Shown here one piece after another: positions 1 to 9,750 of a DNA stretch of 64,000 nucleotides. Source of the stretch: Dietzia lutea (GTDB lineage Bacteria; Actinomycetota; Actinomycetes; Mycobacteriales; Mycobacteriaceae). The notes beneath the pieces are model-generated. The model was not told where the DNA came from and ran no database searches. It saw nothing but the letters and a program-made list of their open reading frames with translations. Made by a program: the position numbers and the translations under genes. Positions within the stretch are counted from its first letter, which is position 1; every line of letters begins with the position of its first letter. Location of the stretch: the NCBI RefSeq assembly GCF_003096075.1, contig NZ_CP015449.1, forward strand, positions 1,302,001 through 1,366,000, given 5' to 3'.

Positions 1-1179
1 CCGGGCGACGCGGTGACGCTCGAGGTGGAGATCCCGACCGACGACGACGGCAAGGTGGATCCCGACGCCCTGAACGACCTCATTGCCTCGCTGCTTCTGG
101 AGGACACCGACGAGTCGCGCGCCAAGGCCCGGGCGCTCGCCGAACTCCTGGTGGAGCAGCTCGGCTCGTACGACTCGGTCAACGGCCCGCGCTACTCCGC
201 CTACCAGGCGTTGAGCCCGCTGGACACCAACTCGATCATGCAGAGGATCCTCGACGGTCTACTCGGCGCCGACCCCTTCGACCCCGACGGTTCCAAGCGG
301 CACGCGGAGAAGACCGCGGCCGCCAACGCCGCGGCGGACCTGGTGCGCGGGTTCCTACGCGAGGTCGCCGACGAGACGCGTCGCCGCACCGCCGAGACCG
401 TGGGGCGCGACCGGGTGGCCCAGTACGCGGTCGGCCCGGCGGCCGAGCAGGTCGACTTCCTGCGCGCCAACGACCAGGATCTGCAGGCGCTCCGTCGCCG
501 GGTCGGGCCGCTGGCGCGCCAGCTCGGGAGTCGCCTGGCCGCGCGGCGTCGCCGCCACCGGCACGGTGCCATCGACATGCGCAAGACCATGCGTCGGTCG
601 ATGTCCACGGGAGGGGTCCCCGTCGAGCTGGTCCTGCGCAAGCCGCGTCCGGCCCGGCCCGAGCTGGTGGTCCTGTGCGACGTGTCCGGGTCGGTCGCGG
701 GCTTCAGTCACTTCACCCTCCAGCTGGTGCACTCGCTCCGTGAGCAGTTCTCCCGGGTGCGGGTCTTCGCGTTCGTCGACACCACCGACGAGGTGACCTC
801 GTTCTTCGAATCGGGCTCCGACCTCGGGACGGCGATGAGCAGGATGGTGCGGGAGGCGGAGATCATCACCTACGACGGGCACTCCGACTACGGGCACGCT
901 CTCGAGGGATTCGCCGACAGGTACGCCCATACGCTGACGAGGACGGGGTCGCTGCTCATCCTGGGCGACGGCCGCAACAACTACCGCGATCCCGCGGTCG
1001 GGGCGCTGGAGTTCGTCAGCGAGCGCGTCGGGCACACCCACTGGCTCAACCCGGAACCGCAGCGGCAGTGGGGGACCGGCGACTCGGCCGCCAAGTTGTA
1101 CTCCCAGTACGTGCCGATGCACGAGTGCCGCAACGTCGAGCAGCTCACGGCGGTCGTCTCCAGCCTGCTGCCCGTGTGA
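1..1179 (+). CDS. VWA domain protein (CoxE-like), 5' truncated
   Basis: The reading frame is open to the first base of the window, so the N-terminus is missing; the GTG at position 13 is only the first possible start codon inside the window. The C-terminal half is a von Willebrand factor A domain of the CoxE type. A metal-ion-dependent adhesion motif DVSGSV lies about residue 223 counted from position 13, followed by a DGRNN loop. The middle is Arg-rich. In mycobacteria a VWA protein of this kind sits just upstream of nadD and next to a MoxR AAA+ ATPase, which would be outside the window. Such pairs act as metal-dependent chaperones. The function here is inferred from the family. Confidence 0.75.
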   Translation, partial: PGDAVTLEVEIPTDDDGKVDPDALNDLIASLLLEDTDESRAKARALAELLVEQLGSYDSVNGPRYSAYQALSPLDTNSIMQRILDGLLGADPFDPDGSKRHAEKTAAANAAADLVRGFLREVADETRRRTAETVGRDRVAQYAVGPAAEQVDFLRANDQDLQALRRRVGPLARQLGSRLAARRRRHRHGAIDMRKTMRRSMSTGGVPVELVLRKPRPARPELVVLCDVSGSVAGFSHFTLQLVHSLREQFSRVRVFAFVDTTDEVTSFFESGSDLGTAMSRMVREAEIITYDGHSDYGHALEGFADRYAHTLTRTGSLLILGDGRNNYRDPAVGALEFVSERVGHTHWLNPEPQRQWGTGDSAAKLYSQYVPMHECRNVEQLTAVVSSLLPV

Positions 1180-1230
1180 GCGACCGGGGCGGCGGGGAGC
1201 GGCAGACGAGTACGCGCCACCCCGGCCCGA

Positions 1231-1236
1231 TAGACT
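1231..1236 (+). promoter_or_regulatory. -10 element of a leaderless nadD promoter
   Basis: TAGACT ends eight bases before the nadD ATG at 1245. No purine-rich ribosome binding site fits in between, so the transcript probably starts at or next to the start codon. Confidence 0.5.
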
Positions 1237-1244
1237 CGGTGACC

Positions 1245-1961
1245 ATGACCACGACGGGAACCGCCGACGGCTCGCGGCGCCGCATCGGAGTGATGGGCGG
1301 AACCTTCGACCCGATCCACCACGGTCACCTCGTGGCGGCCAGCGAGGTGGCTCATCGGTTCGATCTCGACGACGTCGTGTTCGTCCCCACGGGCGAGCCG
1401 TGGCAGAAGCGTAGCCGGGAGGTCTCCCCGGCCGAGGACCGCTATCTCATGACCGTCATCGCGACGGCCTCCAACCCGCGCTTCTCGGTCAGCCGCGTGG
1501 ACATCGATCGCCAGGGGCCGACCTACACGGTCGACACCCTCAAGGACCTCCTCCGTCAGCACCCGGAGACCGAGCTGTTCTTCATCACCGGTGCCGACGC
1601 GTTGGAGAAGATCCTGACCTGGCGCGGCTGGGAGGAGATGTTCGAGCTCGCCACGTTCGTCGGCGTCTCCCGCCCCGGTTTCGAGCTGTCCGACACCCAT
1701 CTCACCGAGATCGAGGACGGGCGGGTCTACCTGCTCGAGATCCCGGCCCTGGCCATCTCGTCCACCGAATGCCGCCGCCGTGCGGCCGACGGCGCCCCCG
1801 TCTGGTACCTGGTACCCGACGGGGTCGTGCAGTACATCGCCAAACGCAACCTGTACCGACCGGAGGGCTCCACCCGTCTGGACGGCACCCCAGTAGCGAC
1901 GGCCCCGGTGCACCGGGTTCCCGTCCCCATCGATTCGCAACCCGAGGAGAACCCCCAGTGA
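1245..1961 (+). CDS. nadD: nicotinate-nucleotide adenylyltransferase
   Basis: Makes nicotinate adenine dinucleotide from nicotinate mononucleotide and ATP in cytosolic NAD synthesis. The nucleotidyltransferase signature [12 protein letters not shown] is close to the N-terminus and the ISSTECRRR motif is near the C-terminus. At 238 residues it has the family length, with a short disordered tail. The ATG at 1245 is chosen because the GTG two codons earlier lies inside the probable -10 spacer. The stop overlaps the GTG of rsfS by four bases, so the two are translationally coupled, as in other Mycobacteriales. Confidence 0.93.
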   Translation: MTTTGTADGSRRRIGVMGGTFDPIHHGHLVAASEVAHRFDLDDVVFVPTGEPWQKRSREVSPAEDRYLMTVIATASNPRFSVSRVDIDRQGPTYTVDTLKDLLRQHPETELFFITGADALEKILTWRGWEEMFELATFVGVSRPGFELSDTHLTEIEDGRVYLLEIPALAISSTECRRRAADGAPVWYLVPDGVVQYIAKRNLYRPEGSTRLDGTPVATAPVHRVPVPIDSQPEENPQ

Positions 1962-2404
1962 CCGCAAGCCCCGAGGCCCTGGAGATGGCCGCCGTCGCGG
2001 CCCGCGCCGCAGACGACAAGCTGGCGACCGACATCGTCGTCATCGACGTCTCCGACCAACTCGTCATCACCGACTGCTTCGTCCTGGCGTCCGCGGACAC
2101 CGAGCGGCAGGTGAACTCCGTCGTGGAGGAGATCGAGGACAAGCTCCGCGAGGCCGGACACAAGCCACTGCGCCGCGAGGGCACCCGCGAGGGTCGTTGG
2201 GCCCTGCTCGACTACAACGAGCTCGTCGTGCACGTGCAGCACGTCGACGAGCGCGACTACTACTCGCTCGACCGGTTGTGGAAGGACTGCCCGGTCGTGG
2301 AGATCGAGGGCGTCGAGACGTCCCGGCCTTCGGATGCCGCTGCCGCCGGCGGGGCCGATGACTCGCTCGCCCCGGAGGAGCCACAGCGGGATCAGGAGCT
2401 CTGA
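1958..2404 (+). CDS. rsfS: ribosome silencing factor RsfS
   Basis: A 148-residue protein of the RsfS/Iojap family. It binds ribosomal protein L14 (uL14) and blocks joining of the 30S and 50S subunits under nutrient limitation. The conserved core is visible: [18 protein letters not shown] near the N-terminus and [14 protein letters not shown] in the middle. The GTG at 1958 overlaps the nadD stop by four bases. The C-terminus carries an acidic, Ala/Gly-rich extension after the core. nadD-rsfS adjacency is conserved widely in bacteria. Confidence 0.93.
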   Translation: MTASPEALEMAAVAARAADDKLATDIVVIDVSDQLVITDCFVLASADTERQVNSVVEEIEDKLREAGHKPLRREGTREGRWALLDYNELVVHVQHVDERDYYSLDRLWKDCPVVEIEGVETSRPSDAAAAGGADDSLAPEEPQRDQEL

Positions 2405-2412
2405 ACTCCTCG

Positions 2413-3111
2413 GTGACCCGACGTCTCATCCTGCTGCGTCACGGCCAGACGCACTACAACGCCTCGCTGCGGATGCAGGGGCAGTTGGACACCGAACTCA
2501 GTGAGCTCGGGGTCCGGCAGGCGCACGCCGTCGGCCGGGCCCTGGCGCCCCGACGGCCGTGGACGATCCTGTCCTCGGATCTCCAGCGTGCGCACGAGAC
2601 GGCGAAGGCGCTGGCGTCCGAGGTGGGACTGGATGTCCGCACCGATCCGCGGCTGCGCGAGACGAACCTGGGGACCTGGCAGGGGATGAGCCACTCGGAG
2701 GTCGACGAGCAGTGGCCGGACGCGAGGCTGCGGTGGCGCAGCAGTCCACGCTGGTCGCCGCCGGACGGGGAGAGCCGCATCGATGTGGCGCGCCGTACCC
2801 GCGAGGTCGTCGACGAGCTCGTCGAGTCGTCTCCGGAGTGGGGGGAGCACCCGGCCGTGATCGTCGCGCACGGTGGCGCCATCGCGGCGCTGACCGGGGC
2901 ACTGCTCGAACTGCCCGTGGAGCACTACCCGATGTTCAACGGGCTCGGCAACACCTGCTGGGTGCAGTTGTCCGCCCACCCGCGCCCCGCTGACCCGGAC
3001 GAGTCGCAGGCCGAGCCGGAGGTCGCGCCCACCACCGACGCGGCACGGGCCTTCCTGTGGCGCCTGGACCAGTGGAACGCGGGGATCACACCGCCGGTGG
3101 ACGCCCCGTGA
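2413..3111 (+). CDS. gpgP: histidine phosphatase, probable glucosyl-3-phosphoglycerate phosphatase
   Basis: A 232-residue member of the phosphoglycerate mutase-like histidine phosphatases. The catalytic RHG lies in LLRHGQTHYN at residues 6-15 and the second catalytic histidine is in VIVAHGGAI. In mycobacteria the gene after rsfS is gpgP, which dephosphorylates glucosyl-3-phosphoglycerate in methylglucose lipopolysaccharide synthesis; that assignment here rests on position and family. The octT acyltransferase gene that follows gpgP in Mycobacterium tuberculosis is absent. The GTG start lies eight bases after the rsfS stop, and the stop overlaps the next gene. Confidence 0.75.
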   Translation: MTRRLILLRHGQTHYNASLRMQGQLDTELSELGVRQAHAVGRALAPRRPWTILSSDLQRAHETAKALASEVGLDVRTDPRLRETNLGTWQGMSHSEVDEQWPDARLRWRSSPRWSPPDGESRIDVARRTREVVDELVESSPEWGEHPAVIVAHGGAIAALTGALLELPVEHYPMFNGLGNTCWVQLSAHPRPADPDESQAEPEVAPTTDAARAFLWRLDQWNAGITPPVDAP

Positions 3112-3938
3112 CGATCCGACTGGTCACCGATTCCTGCGCGGATCTGCCGGCCGCGTGGGTGCGCGCCTTCGGCATCACGGTCGTGCCGCTGCACGTCGTG
3201 GAGGAGGACGACAAGGCCGTCTCCACCGCGGCGGTGACCCCTGACGAACTCGCGGCCATCTACGCCGACCTCCTCGCCGACCCGGACTGCACGGGTGTCG
3301 TCTCGGTGCACCTGTCGAAGGAGCTCTCGCGGACCTGGCAGTCGGCCAGCGACGCCGCCACCCGGTTCGGTGGCCGCGTCCTCGTCTCCGACTCGCGGGG
3401 GGCGGGGATGGCCTTCGGTGCCGCGGTCGCCCAGTGCGCGTGGGCCGCGGACAACGGGCTCGGGCTGTCGGCGACCTACGACCTCGCCGAGCGTCTGTGT
3501 CGGGGCGCCTCGACGTACGCGGCCCTCGAGTCGCTCGAGCATCTACGGCGGGGCGGCCGGATCAGCGCCCTGGCCGCGATCTTCGGCAGCGCGCTGGCGA
3601 TGCGTCCGGTGATCGTGCTGCGGTCGGGATCGGTCGACCTCGCCGCGAAGGCACGCACCACCACGAAGGCCCATGAGCGCCTCCGCGCGCTGCTTCGAGA
3701 CGATCTCTCCCGGGGCGACGTCCTGGTCGTCATCCACCACCACGAGGCCGCGGAACGGGCCGGGGAGATGGCCGCGGAGATCCGCAAGCAGACCCCGTTC
3801 CCGGAGCGCGTCATCGTCGTCGAATTCGACGAGGTCCTCGCGTGGCATCTGGGCCCCGGAACAGTGGGTGTGTCGGTGACGGACCTGACGGACACCGAAT
3901 TCCCCATCCCGTCCCCCTCTCCACAGGACGTGGACTGA
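3108..3938 (+). CDS. DegV family fatty acid-binding protein
   Basis: A 276-residue DegV protein starting with the family motif VTDSCADLP. DegV/FakB proteins bind a long-chain fatty acid in a buried pocket; in Firmicutes they present it to the FakA kinase. No FakA is present in this window, so the role here is open. The GTG start at 3108 overlaps the preceding stop (GTGA), which places it in the nadD operon, matching the mycobacterial gene order. Confidence 0.85.
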   Translation: MTIRLVTDSCADLPAAWVRAFGITVVPLHVVEEDDKAVSTAAVTPDELAAIYADLLADPDCTGVVSVHLSKELSRTWQSASDAATRFGGRVLVSDSRGAGMAFGAAVAQCAWAADNGLGLSATYDLAERLCRGASTYAALESLEHLRRGGRISALAAIFGSALAMRPVIVLRSGSVDLAAKARTTTKAHERLRALLRDDLSRGDVLVVIHHHEAAERAGEMAAEIRKQTPFPERVIVVEFDEVLAWHLGPGTVGVSVTDLTDTEFPIPSPSPQDVD

Positions 3939-3976
3939 GGACCGCGTTCCGGAGCGGGTGGGGGAGGGCGCCGGTC

Positions 3977-3982
3977 TAGCGT
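3977..3982 (+). promoter_or_regulatory. -10-like element before comEA
   Basis: TAGCGT ends seven bases before the comEA ATG at 3990, matching the spacing seen in front of other probably leaderless genes in this window. Confidence 0.35.
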
Positions 3983-3989
3983 CGCGCCC

Positions 3990-4964
3990 ATGCGAACCGA
4001 GACCCGGGCCCGTCCCGCCGATCCCGAGCGGAATCCGACGCGGGCGGCCGCACTGCAGCGACTGGCCGGTGCGCTCGCGCCGGAGGCGGTCGGTCGGAGT
4101 TATGAACCGGCCGCGGAGTCGGCCCGGGTGCCGTGGGCGGAACCCGATCCGGACGGAGCCCGGCCGGAGCGCGTCCCCGCCGAGGAGCCGGACATCGCCG
4201 CATGGGCCGACCCGCCGTGGTGGGCCCGCATCCGGTGGGCACCCGATCGTCTCGCCGGCGTCGCGCTGGTGGTGGTGGTCCTCGCTCTCGGGGCGTTCTC
4301 CGTGCACAGGCTGCTCGCCGCCGTCCCGGCGGGTCCGCCCGTTCCCGAGCTGCCCCTGGCGGAGTCGGACGCGGCGTCGGCGGGCGGTGGCCCGGCCCCC
4401 ACGCCGTCCGCGCCGACGGCACCTGCGACGGCCGCTGCGGGAGCCGACCCGGACGCCGCGGAAGGCCCCCTCGTCGTCTCCGTGGTCGGCCTGGTGGGGC
4501 GCAGTGGGCTGGTCACCCTCACGCCCGGCGCCAGGGTCGCCGACGCACTCGACAGCGCTGGCGGGGTCCTCGAGGGCGGGGACCGGGACGGGCTCAACCT
4601 GGCGCGCAGGGTCGCGGACGGCGAGCAGATCCTCGTCGGTCTGGCCCCCGGGCCGGACGGGCCGAGGGGGCCGCGGAGCGACATCGTCGGGCCCGGCCCC
4701 GCCCAGCCTCCCGTCGTCCCGGGCGCCCCGGCGGCCGGGCCTTCCGCGCCGGCACCCGCCGGAACGGGCGCCGGGCCGGTCGATCTCAACACCGCTGACG
4801 CCGCCGCCCTGGAGTCCCTGCCCGGGGTCGGGCCGGTCACCGCGGCGGCGATCCTCGCGTGGCGGTCGGCCAACGGTGCGTTCACCAGCATCGACCAGTT
4901 GGTCGAGGTCGACGGGATAGGTCCGGCGACGCTGGCGAAGTTGCGGCCCCTGGTGACGGTGTGA
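3990..4964 (+). CDS. comEA: ComEA-like competence DNA-binding protein
   Basis: A 324-residue membrane-anchored protein. After a charged cytoplasmic N-terminus comes one hydrophobic segment (about residues 84-105), then a Pro/Ala-rich linker, an SLBB domain (about 160-215), another Ala/Pro linker and a C-terminal double helix-hairpin-helix domain beginning VDLNTADAAALESLPGVG. ComEA binds incoming double-stranded DNA outside the membrane and hands it to the ComEC channel, encoded immediately downstream with a four-base overlap. Whether the pair supports natural transformation in this lineage is not shown by the sequence. Confidence 0.85.
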   Translation: MRTETRARPADPERNPTRAAALQRLAGALAPEAVGRSYEPAAESARVPWAEPDPDGARPERVPAEEPDIAAWADPPWWARIRWAPDRLAGVALVVVVLALGAFSVHRLLAAVPAGPPVPELPLAESDAASAGGGPAPTPSAPTAPATAAAGADPDAAEGPLVVSVVGLVGRSGLVTLTPGARVADALDSAGGVLEGGDRDGLNLARRVADGEQILVGLAPGPDGPRGPRSDIVGPGPAQPPVVPGAPAAGPSAPAPAGTGAGPVDLNTADAAALESLPGVGPVTAAAILAWRSANGAFTSIDQLVEVDGIGPATLAKLRPLVTV

Positions 4965-6400
4965 CAGATCCGGAGCCCCGGGCGCCGGCTCACGCGGCGT
5001 CCCGGACGCCGGCGGCCCGCGACCTCCGGCTGGTGGTGCCCACGCTCGCGGTGTTCGTCGCCACCGCTGCGACGGTCGCGCTCCGCCCGGCCGTCGCGGC
5101 CGCTCTCGCGGTGGTGCTGCTGGCCGCCGCCGCGGTGGCCGCGGTGTGGTCGACGGGCGCGGGTGGCAGAGCGAAGATCGACCACGTCGCACTCGGGGTG
5201 GTGGCGCTGGCGTGCGCGGTCGGTGCGGTCTCGGCGGGGGCCCAGGCGGCGCGGACGCACGTGCTGGCCGCGCACCCGCTGGTCGATCTGGTGGGCGCCC
5301 GCACCGGTGTGGAGGCGGTGGTGACAGGGTTCGACCGGCCGGTCCGCAGCGGCGGGGTCATGGTGCCCGTGCGGGTCGAGGTCACCGGGACGGGTACCGC
5401 GGCGCGCCGCGGCGAGCTCGACGTGGTGCTCCTCGCGCGGGAGGGCTGGCGGGGCCTGCCGCCGGGGACCCGGGTCACCACATCGGTGACGGTGCTGGAA
5501 CCCCGATCGGTCGGCGAGCCGCCGGGCCTCCGGGCTCTCGCGCCACCCCGGATCACCGGTCCGCCGGGCTGGGGCGGCCGGATCCCCGCGGCGGTACGGC
5601 ACCGTTTCCGGGAGGTGTCCGACCGGGCCCTCTCCGGGGAGGCCGCGGGTCTATTGCCGTCGTTCGTGCTCGGCGACGAGGGTGGCGTGTCGGCCGAGAC
5701 TCGGGACGAGTTCCGCGCGTCCGGGCTCGCGCATCTCGCCGCCGTCTCGGGTGCCAACACGACCTACGTCGTCGGAGCGGTGTTGCTCGCGGCCGCCGCG
5801 GCGGGGATCGGCCGTCGTGGTCGCCTCCTGGCCGCGGCCCTCGCGTTGGCCGGGTTCGTCGCGGTGGTCGGCCCGGAGCCGGCCGTGCTGCGCGCGGCGG
5901 GGACGGGGGCGATCGGCCTGGCCGCACTGGGCGCGCGCCGCACCGGTAGGCCACTGGCGGCGCTGGCGGCGATCGTCCTCCTCGTGGCACTCCTCGACCC
6001 CGCGACGGCGACGGGGGCGGGTTTCGTCCTGTCCGTGTCCGCGACGGCCGCGCTCGTGGTGGCCGCGAGGCCGGTGGCCCAGCGGCTCCGCCGACCGTGG
6101 ATGCCCGGCCCCGCCGCCGACGTCCTGGCGGTCTGCCTCGTCGCGCACGTGGCCACGCTCCCGATCCTCGTGGCCTCCGGGCTCGGGTCCGGGCCGTGGG
6201 CGCTACCCGCGAACATCGCGGTCGCCCCCGCGGTGCCGGTCGTGACGGTGCTGGGCACCGCGGCCGCCGCGCTCGGCCCGCTGTGGCAGGGCGGGGCCGT
6301 GGTGCTGGCCGCGGCGTGCGCGCCCGCGCTGTGGTGGCTCGACACCGTCGCCGGCGTCGCGGCCGGCCTGCCCGGCTCGCCGACGGTCACGCCCGGGTGA
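4961..6400 (+). CDS. comEC: ComEC/Rec2-type membrane protein, short form
   Basis: A polytopic membrane protein of 479 residues. The competence domain is recognisable from the stretch around SGLAHLAAVSGANTTYVVGA, and many hydrophobic segments follow. The protein stops after the last membrane segments, so the C-terminal metallo-beta-lactamase domain of full-length ComEC (usually 700-800 residues in total) is missing, as in the mycobacterial homologue. The GTG at 4961 overlaps the comEA stop by four bases. Its 3' end overlaps the convergent recQ gene by 14 bases. ComEC forms the channel that moves single-stranded DNA into the cytoplasm. Confidence 0.85.
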   Translation: MTDPEPRAPAHAASRTPAARDLRLVVPTLAVFVATAATVALRPAVAAALAVVLLAAAAVAAVWSTGAGGRAKIDHVALGVVALACAVGAVSAGAQAARTHVLAAHPLVDLVGARTGVEAVVTGFDRPVRSGGVMVPVRVEVTGTGTAARRGELDVVLLAREGWRGLPPGTRVTTSVTVLEPRSVGEPPGLRALAPPRITGPPGWGGRIPAAVRHRFREVSDRALSGEAAGLLPSFVLGDEGGVSAETRDEFRASGLAHLAAVSGANTTYVVGAVLLAAAAAGIGRRGRLLAAALALAGFVAVVGPEPAVLRAAGTGAIGLAALGARRTGRPLAALAAIVLLVALLDPATATGAGFVLSVSATAALVVAARPVAQRLRRPWMPGPAADVLAVCLVAHVATLPILVASGLGSGPWALPANIAVAPAVPVVTVLGTAAAALGPLWQGGAVVLAAACAPALWWLDTVAGVAAGLPGSPTVTPG

Positions 6401-8042
6401 GCAGCTCTTGCTCGCGGACGAGATCCAGGGACAGAGTCCGGTACCCCTGCTCCTCGAAGAACACGGTGAGACGGTCGTCGTCGACACTCATGACGATCCC
6501 TGATCCCCACTCCCGGTGGACCACCGCGGACTGGAGGGGGAAGTCGACCGCGTCATGAGTGATGTCCACGGCCGTGCCGGCGTCGCAGGTATCGCAGTTC
6601 CCACAGGGATCGGCGAGCTCGTCACCGAAGTAGCCGAGCAGGAACTGGCGTCGACACCCGTCGGTCTCCGCGTACCCGCGCATCATCTCGATCCGGGACC
6701 GATCGATCCGCTCGAGCGTCTCGGACATCTCCTCCGCGCGGCGCACCGCCTCCTTGGGACGCACGTCCTCGACGAGCTCGACCCCCCTCTTGTCGGAGGT
6801 GAGCACCCCGGCCGCCTCGAGCAGGTTGACCGCGCCCGTGACGCGCTTCCCGCCCGCGTCGACGGCCTTCTTCAGCCGGCTCAGCCGCTCCGGCCCGTCC
6901 GCTCGGCGCAGGTGACGGACGACGGCGCGGATCACCTCTTCGTCCGCGCTGTGGGACGAGAAGAAGCTGCGCAGTCCGAGGTCCTCGCTGCGGTAGTGCA
7001 GTTCGATGGTGGCCGGCTCGCGGTCGCGTCCCGCGCGCCCGGCCTCCTGGTAGTAGGTGTCGAGCGAGTCGGGGATGTCGGCGTGGAGGACGAACCGCAC
7101 GTCCTCCTTGTCGATGCCCATCCCGAACGCGTTCGTCGCAACCACCACGTCGAGGTCACCGTCGAGGAAGGCACCCAGCGTCTCCTCGCGCTCCGCCGCC
7201 TTCTGCCCGGCGTGATAGGCGCGGACCCGCAACGGACGGTCCGCGGCGGCCGCGCGCTCGGCGATGCGAGCCGCGTAGTCCTCGGTGGACTTCCGGGTCG
7301 CCGTGTAGACCAGCCCGGGCCCGGCCAGTTCGACGGCCCGCTCCACGACCGCGTCCTTCTTGTCGTCGTCCTCCACGTGGCGCCGCACGGCGAGGTGCAG
7401 CTCCGGCCGGTCGAAGCCGCCGGCGAGCACGAGCGCGTCGTACATGGCCAGCCGGTCGAGGATCTCCTCCCGCACCGGCGTCGAGGCGGTCGCGGTGAGG
7501 GCGATGACGGTCGGCGACCCCATTCGGTGCCGCGCGGCGTCGAGGCGGAGGTAGTCGGGGCGGAAGTCGTGCCCCCAGGCGGAGACGCAGTGCGCCTCGT
7601 CCACGACGAGAAAGCTCGGGCCCGCCTCGCGGAGGCGGTCGAGGACCTCGCTCTTGGCCAGCTGCTCGGGGGTGAGGAACACGAAGTCGACGCGCCCGGC
7701 GAGGACGTCGTCCCACGCCTCGGCCTGCGCCCGCGCGCCCATCGAGGAGTTGATCGCCAGCGATCGGGTGGGGGCGTCGTCGGCGAGCTCGTTGAGCCCC
7801 TCGCACTGGTCGGTCTGCAACGCGATGAGCGGGGAGACCACGATGCACGGTCCCTCCGACATGATCCCGGCGAGCTGGTAGATCGCCGACTTGCCGTATC
7901 CGGTGGGCAGGACGGCCAGCACGTCCCGGCCGCTCACCGCCGCCCGGATCGCCTCGGCCTGCGGCGGCCGCAGTTCGTCCCATCCGAAGACGCGGTTCGC
8001 CACCTCGAGGGGATCGGTGGCCTCGGCCTGCGTCGTCGTCAC
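6387..8042 (-). CDS. recQ: RecQ family ATP-dependent DNA helicase
   Basis: A 551-residue superfamily 2 helicase unwinding DNA 3'-5'. The Walker A motif LPTGYGKS lies at residues 45-52 and the DEAH box in VVDEAHCVSAWGHD at about 148-151. Motif VI and a four-cysteine zinc subdomain (CRRQF, then CGNCDTC) are present. After the zinc site there is only a short tail with a WGSG motif, so the HRDC domain is absent. The GTG at 8042 is chosen because it precedes the conserved fold; the frame stays open further upstream through low-complexity codons. The stop overlaps the comEC end convergently. Confidence 0.9.
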   Translation of the reverse strand: MTTTQAEATDPLEVANRVFGWDELRPPQAEAIRAAVSGRDVLAVLPTGYGKSAIYQLAGIMSEGPCIVVSPLIALQTDQCEGLNELADDAPTRSLAINSSMGARAQAEAWDDVLAGRVDFVFLTPEQLAKSEVLDRLREAGPSFLVVDEAHCVSAWGHDFRPDYLRLDAARHRMGSPTVIALTATASTPVREEILDRLAMYDALVLAGGFDRPELHLAVRRHVEDDDKKDAVVERAVELAGPGLVYTATRKSTEDYAARIAERAAAADRPLRVRAYHAGQKAAEREETLGAFLDGDLDVVVATNAFGMGIDKEDVRFVLHADIPDSLDTYYQEAGRAGRDREPATIELHYRSEDLGLRSFFSSHSADEEVIRAVVRHLRRADGPERLSRLKKAVDAGGKRVTGAVNLLEAAGVLTSDKRGVELVEDVRPKEAVRRAEEMSETLERIDRSRIEMMRGYAETDGCRRQFLLGYFGDELADPCGNCDTCDAGTAVDITHDAVDFPLQSAVVHREWGSGIVMSVDDDRLTVFFEEQGYRTLSLDLVREQELLTRA

Positions 8043-8176
8043 GTGTGCGTCCTCTCCGTCGCGGTCGGGCGGCCCGCGGTGGGATGGCCCCGGACCCCCG
8101 AGGGTAAGCGCAGGCCGGGCATCGGCCACCGCGCGCGGCTCCCGCCGACCGGTCGCGCCCACCCCACGGGCGCACT

Positions 8177-8182
8177 TACAGT
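8177..8182 (+). promoter_or_regulatory. -10 element of the molybdenum hydroxylase operon
   Basis: TACAGT ends six bases before the ATG at 8189. It lies in the 146-base gap divergent from recQ and would drive a leaderless paoABC transcript. Confidence 0.5.
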
Positions 8183-8188
8183 CGGCTC

Positions 8189-8718
8189 ATGGAGATGCGC
8201 ATCACGCTCCGGGTCGACGGCGCGCAGCACGAGGTCACGGTGGACACGCGGACCACGCTGCTGGACGCGCTGCGCGATCGGATCGGCAACTACTCGCCCA
8301 AGAAGGGGTGCGACCACGGCCAATGCGGTTCGTGCACCGTGCTGGTGGACGACCGCCGGGTCACCTCGTGCCTGTCCCTGGCGGTGGCACAGGACAGCCG
8401 GGACGTCGTCACGGCTGCCGGATTGTCCGACGAAGGGCTCCACCCGGTCCAGCAGGCGTTCGTCGACACCGACGCGTTCCAGTGCGGGTACTGCACACCC
8501 GGGCAGGTGTGCAGCGTCGTGGGGATGCTCGACGAGGCCGGACAGGGCGCCCCGAGCCACGTCACGGAGGACCTCGACGCCGAGGTCGAGCTGACCGACG
8601 AGGAGATCAGGGAACGGATGAGCGGCAATTTGTGTCGGTGCGCGGCGTACCCGAACATCGTCGCCGCGATCCGGCAGGTCCGGGACTCCGCGCCCGCCGA
8701 CCGGGAAGGGGCCCGACC

Positions 8719-8722
<4 letters not shown>
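8189..8722 (+). CDS. paoA: molybdenum hydroxylase 2Fe-2S subunit (PaoA-like)
   Basis: A 177-residue iron-sulfur subunit of the xanthine oxidase family. The plant-type 2Fe-2S domain shows GCDHGQCGSCTVLVDD with a later C; the helical second domain shows QCGYCTPGQ and GNLCRCAAYPN. It passes electrons from the molybdopterin subunit to FAD. No twin-arginine signal is visible, so unlike E. coli PaoA it is expected to stay in the cytoplasm. The stop overlaps the ATG of the FAD subunit by four bases. Confidence 0.9.
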
Positions 8723-9746
<1,024 letters not shown>

Positions 9747-9750
<4 letters not shown>

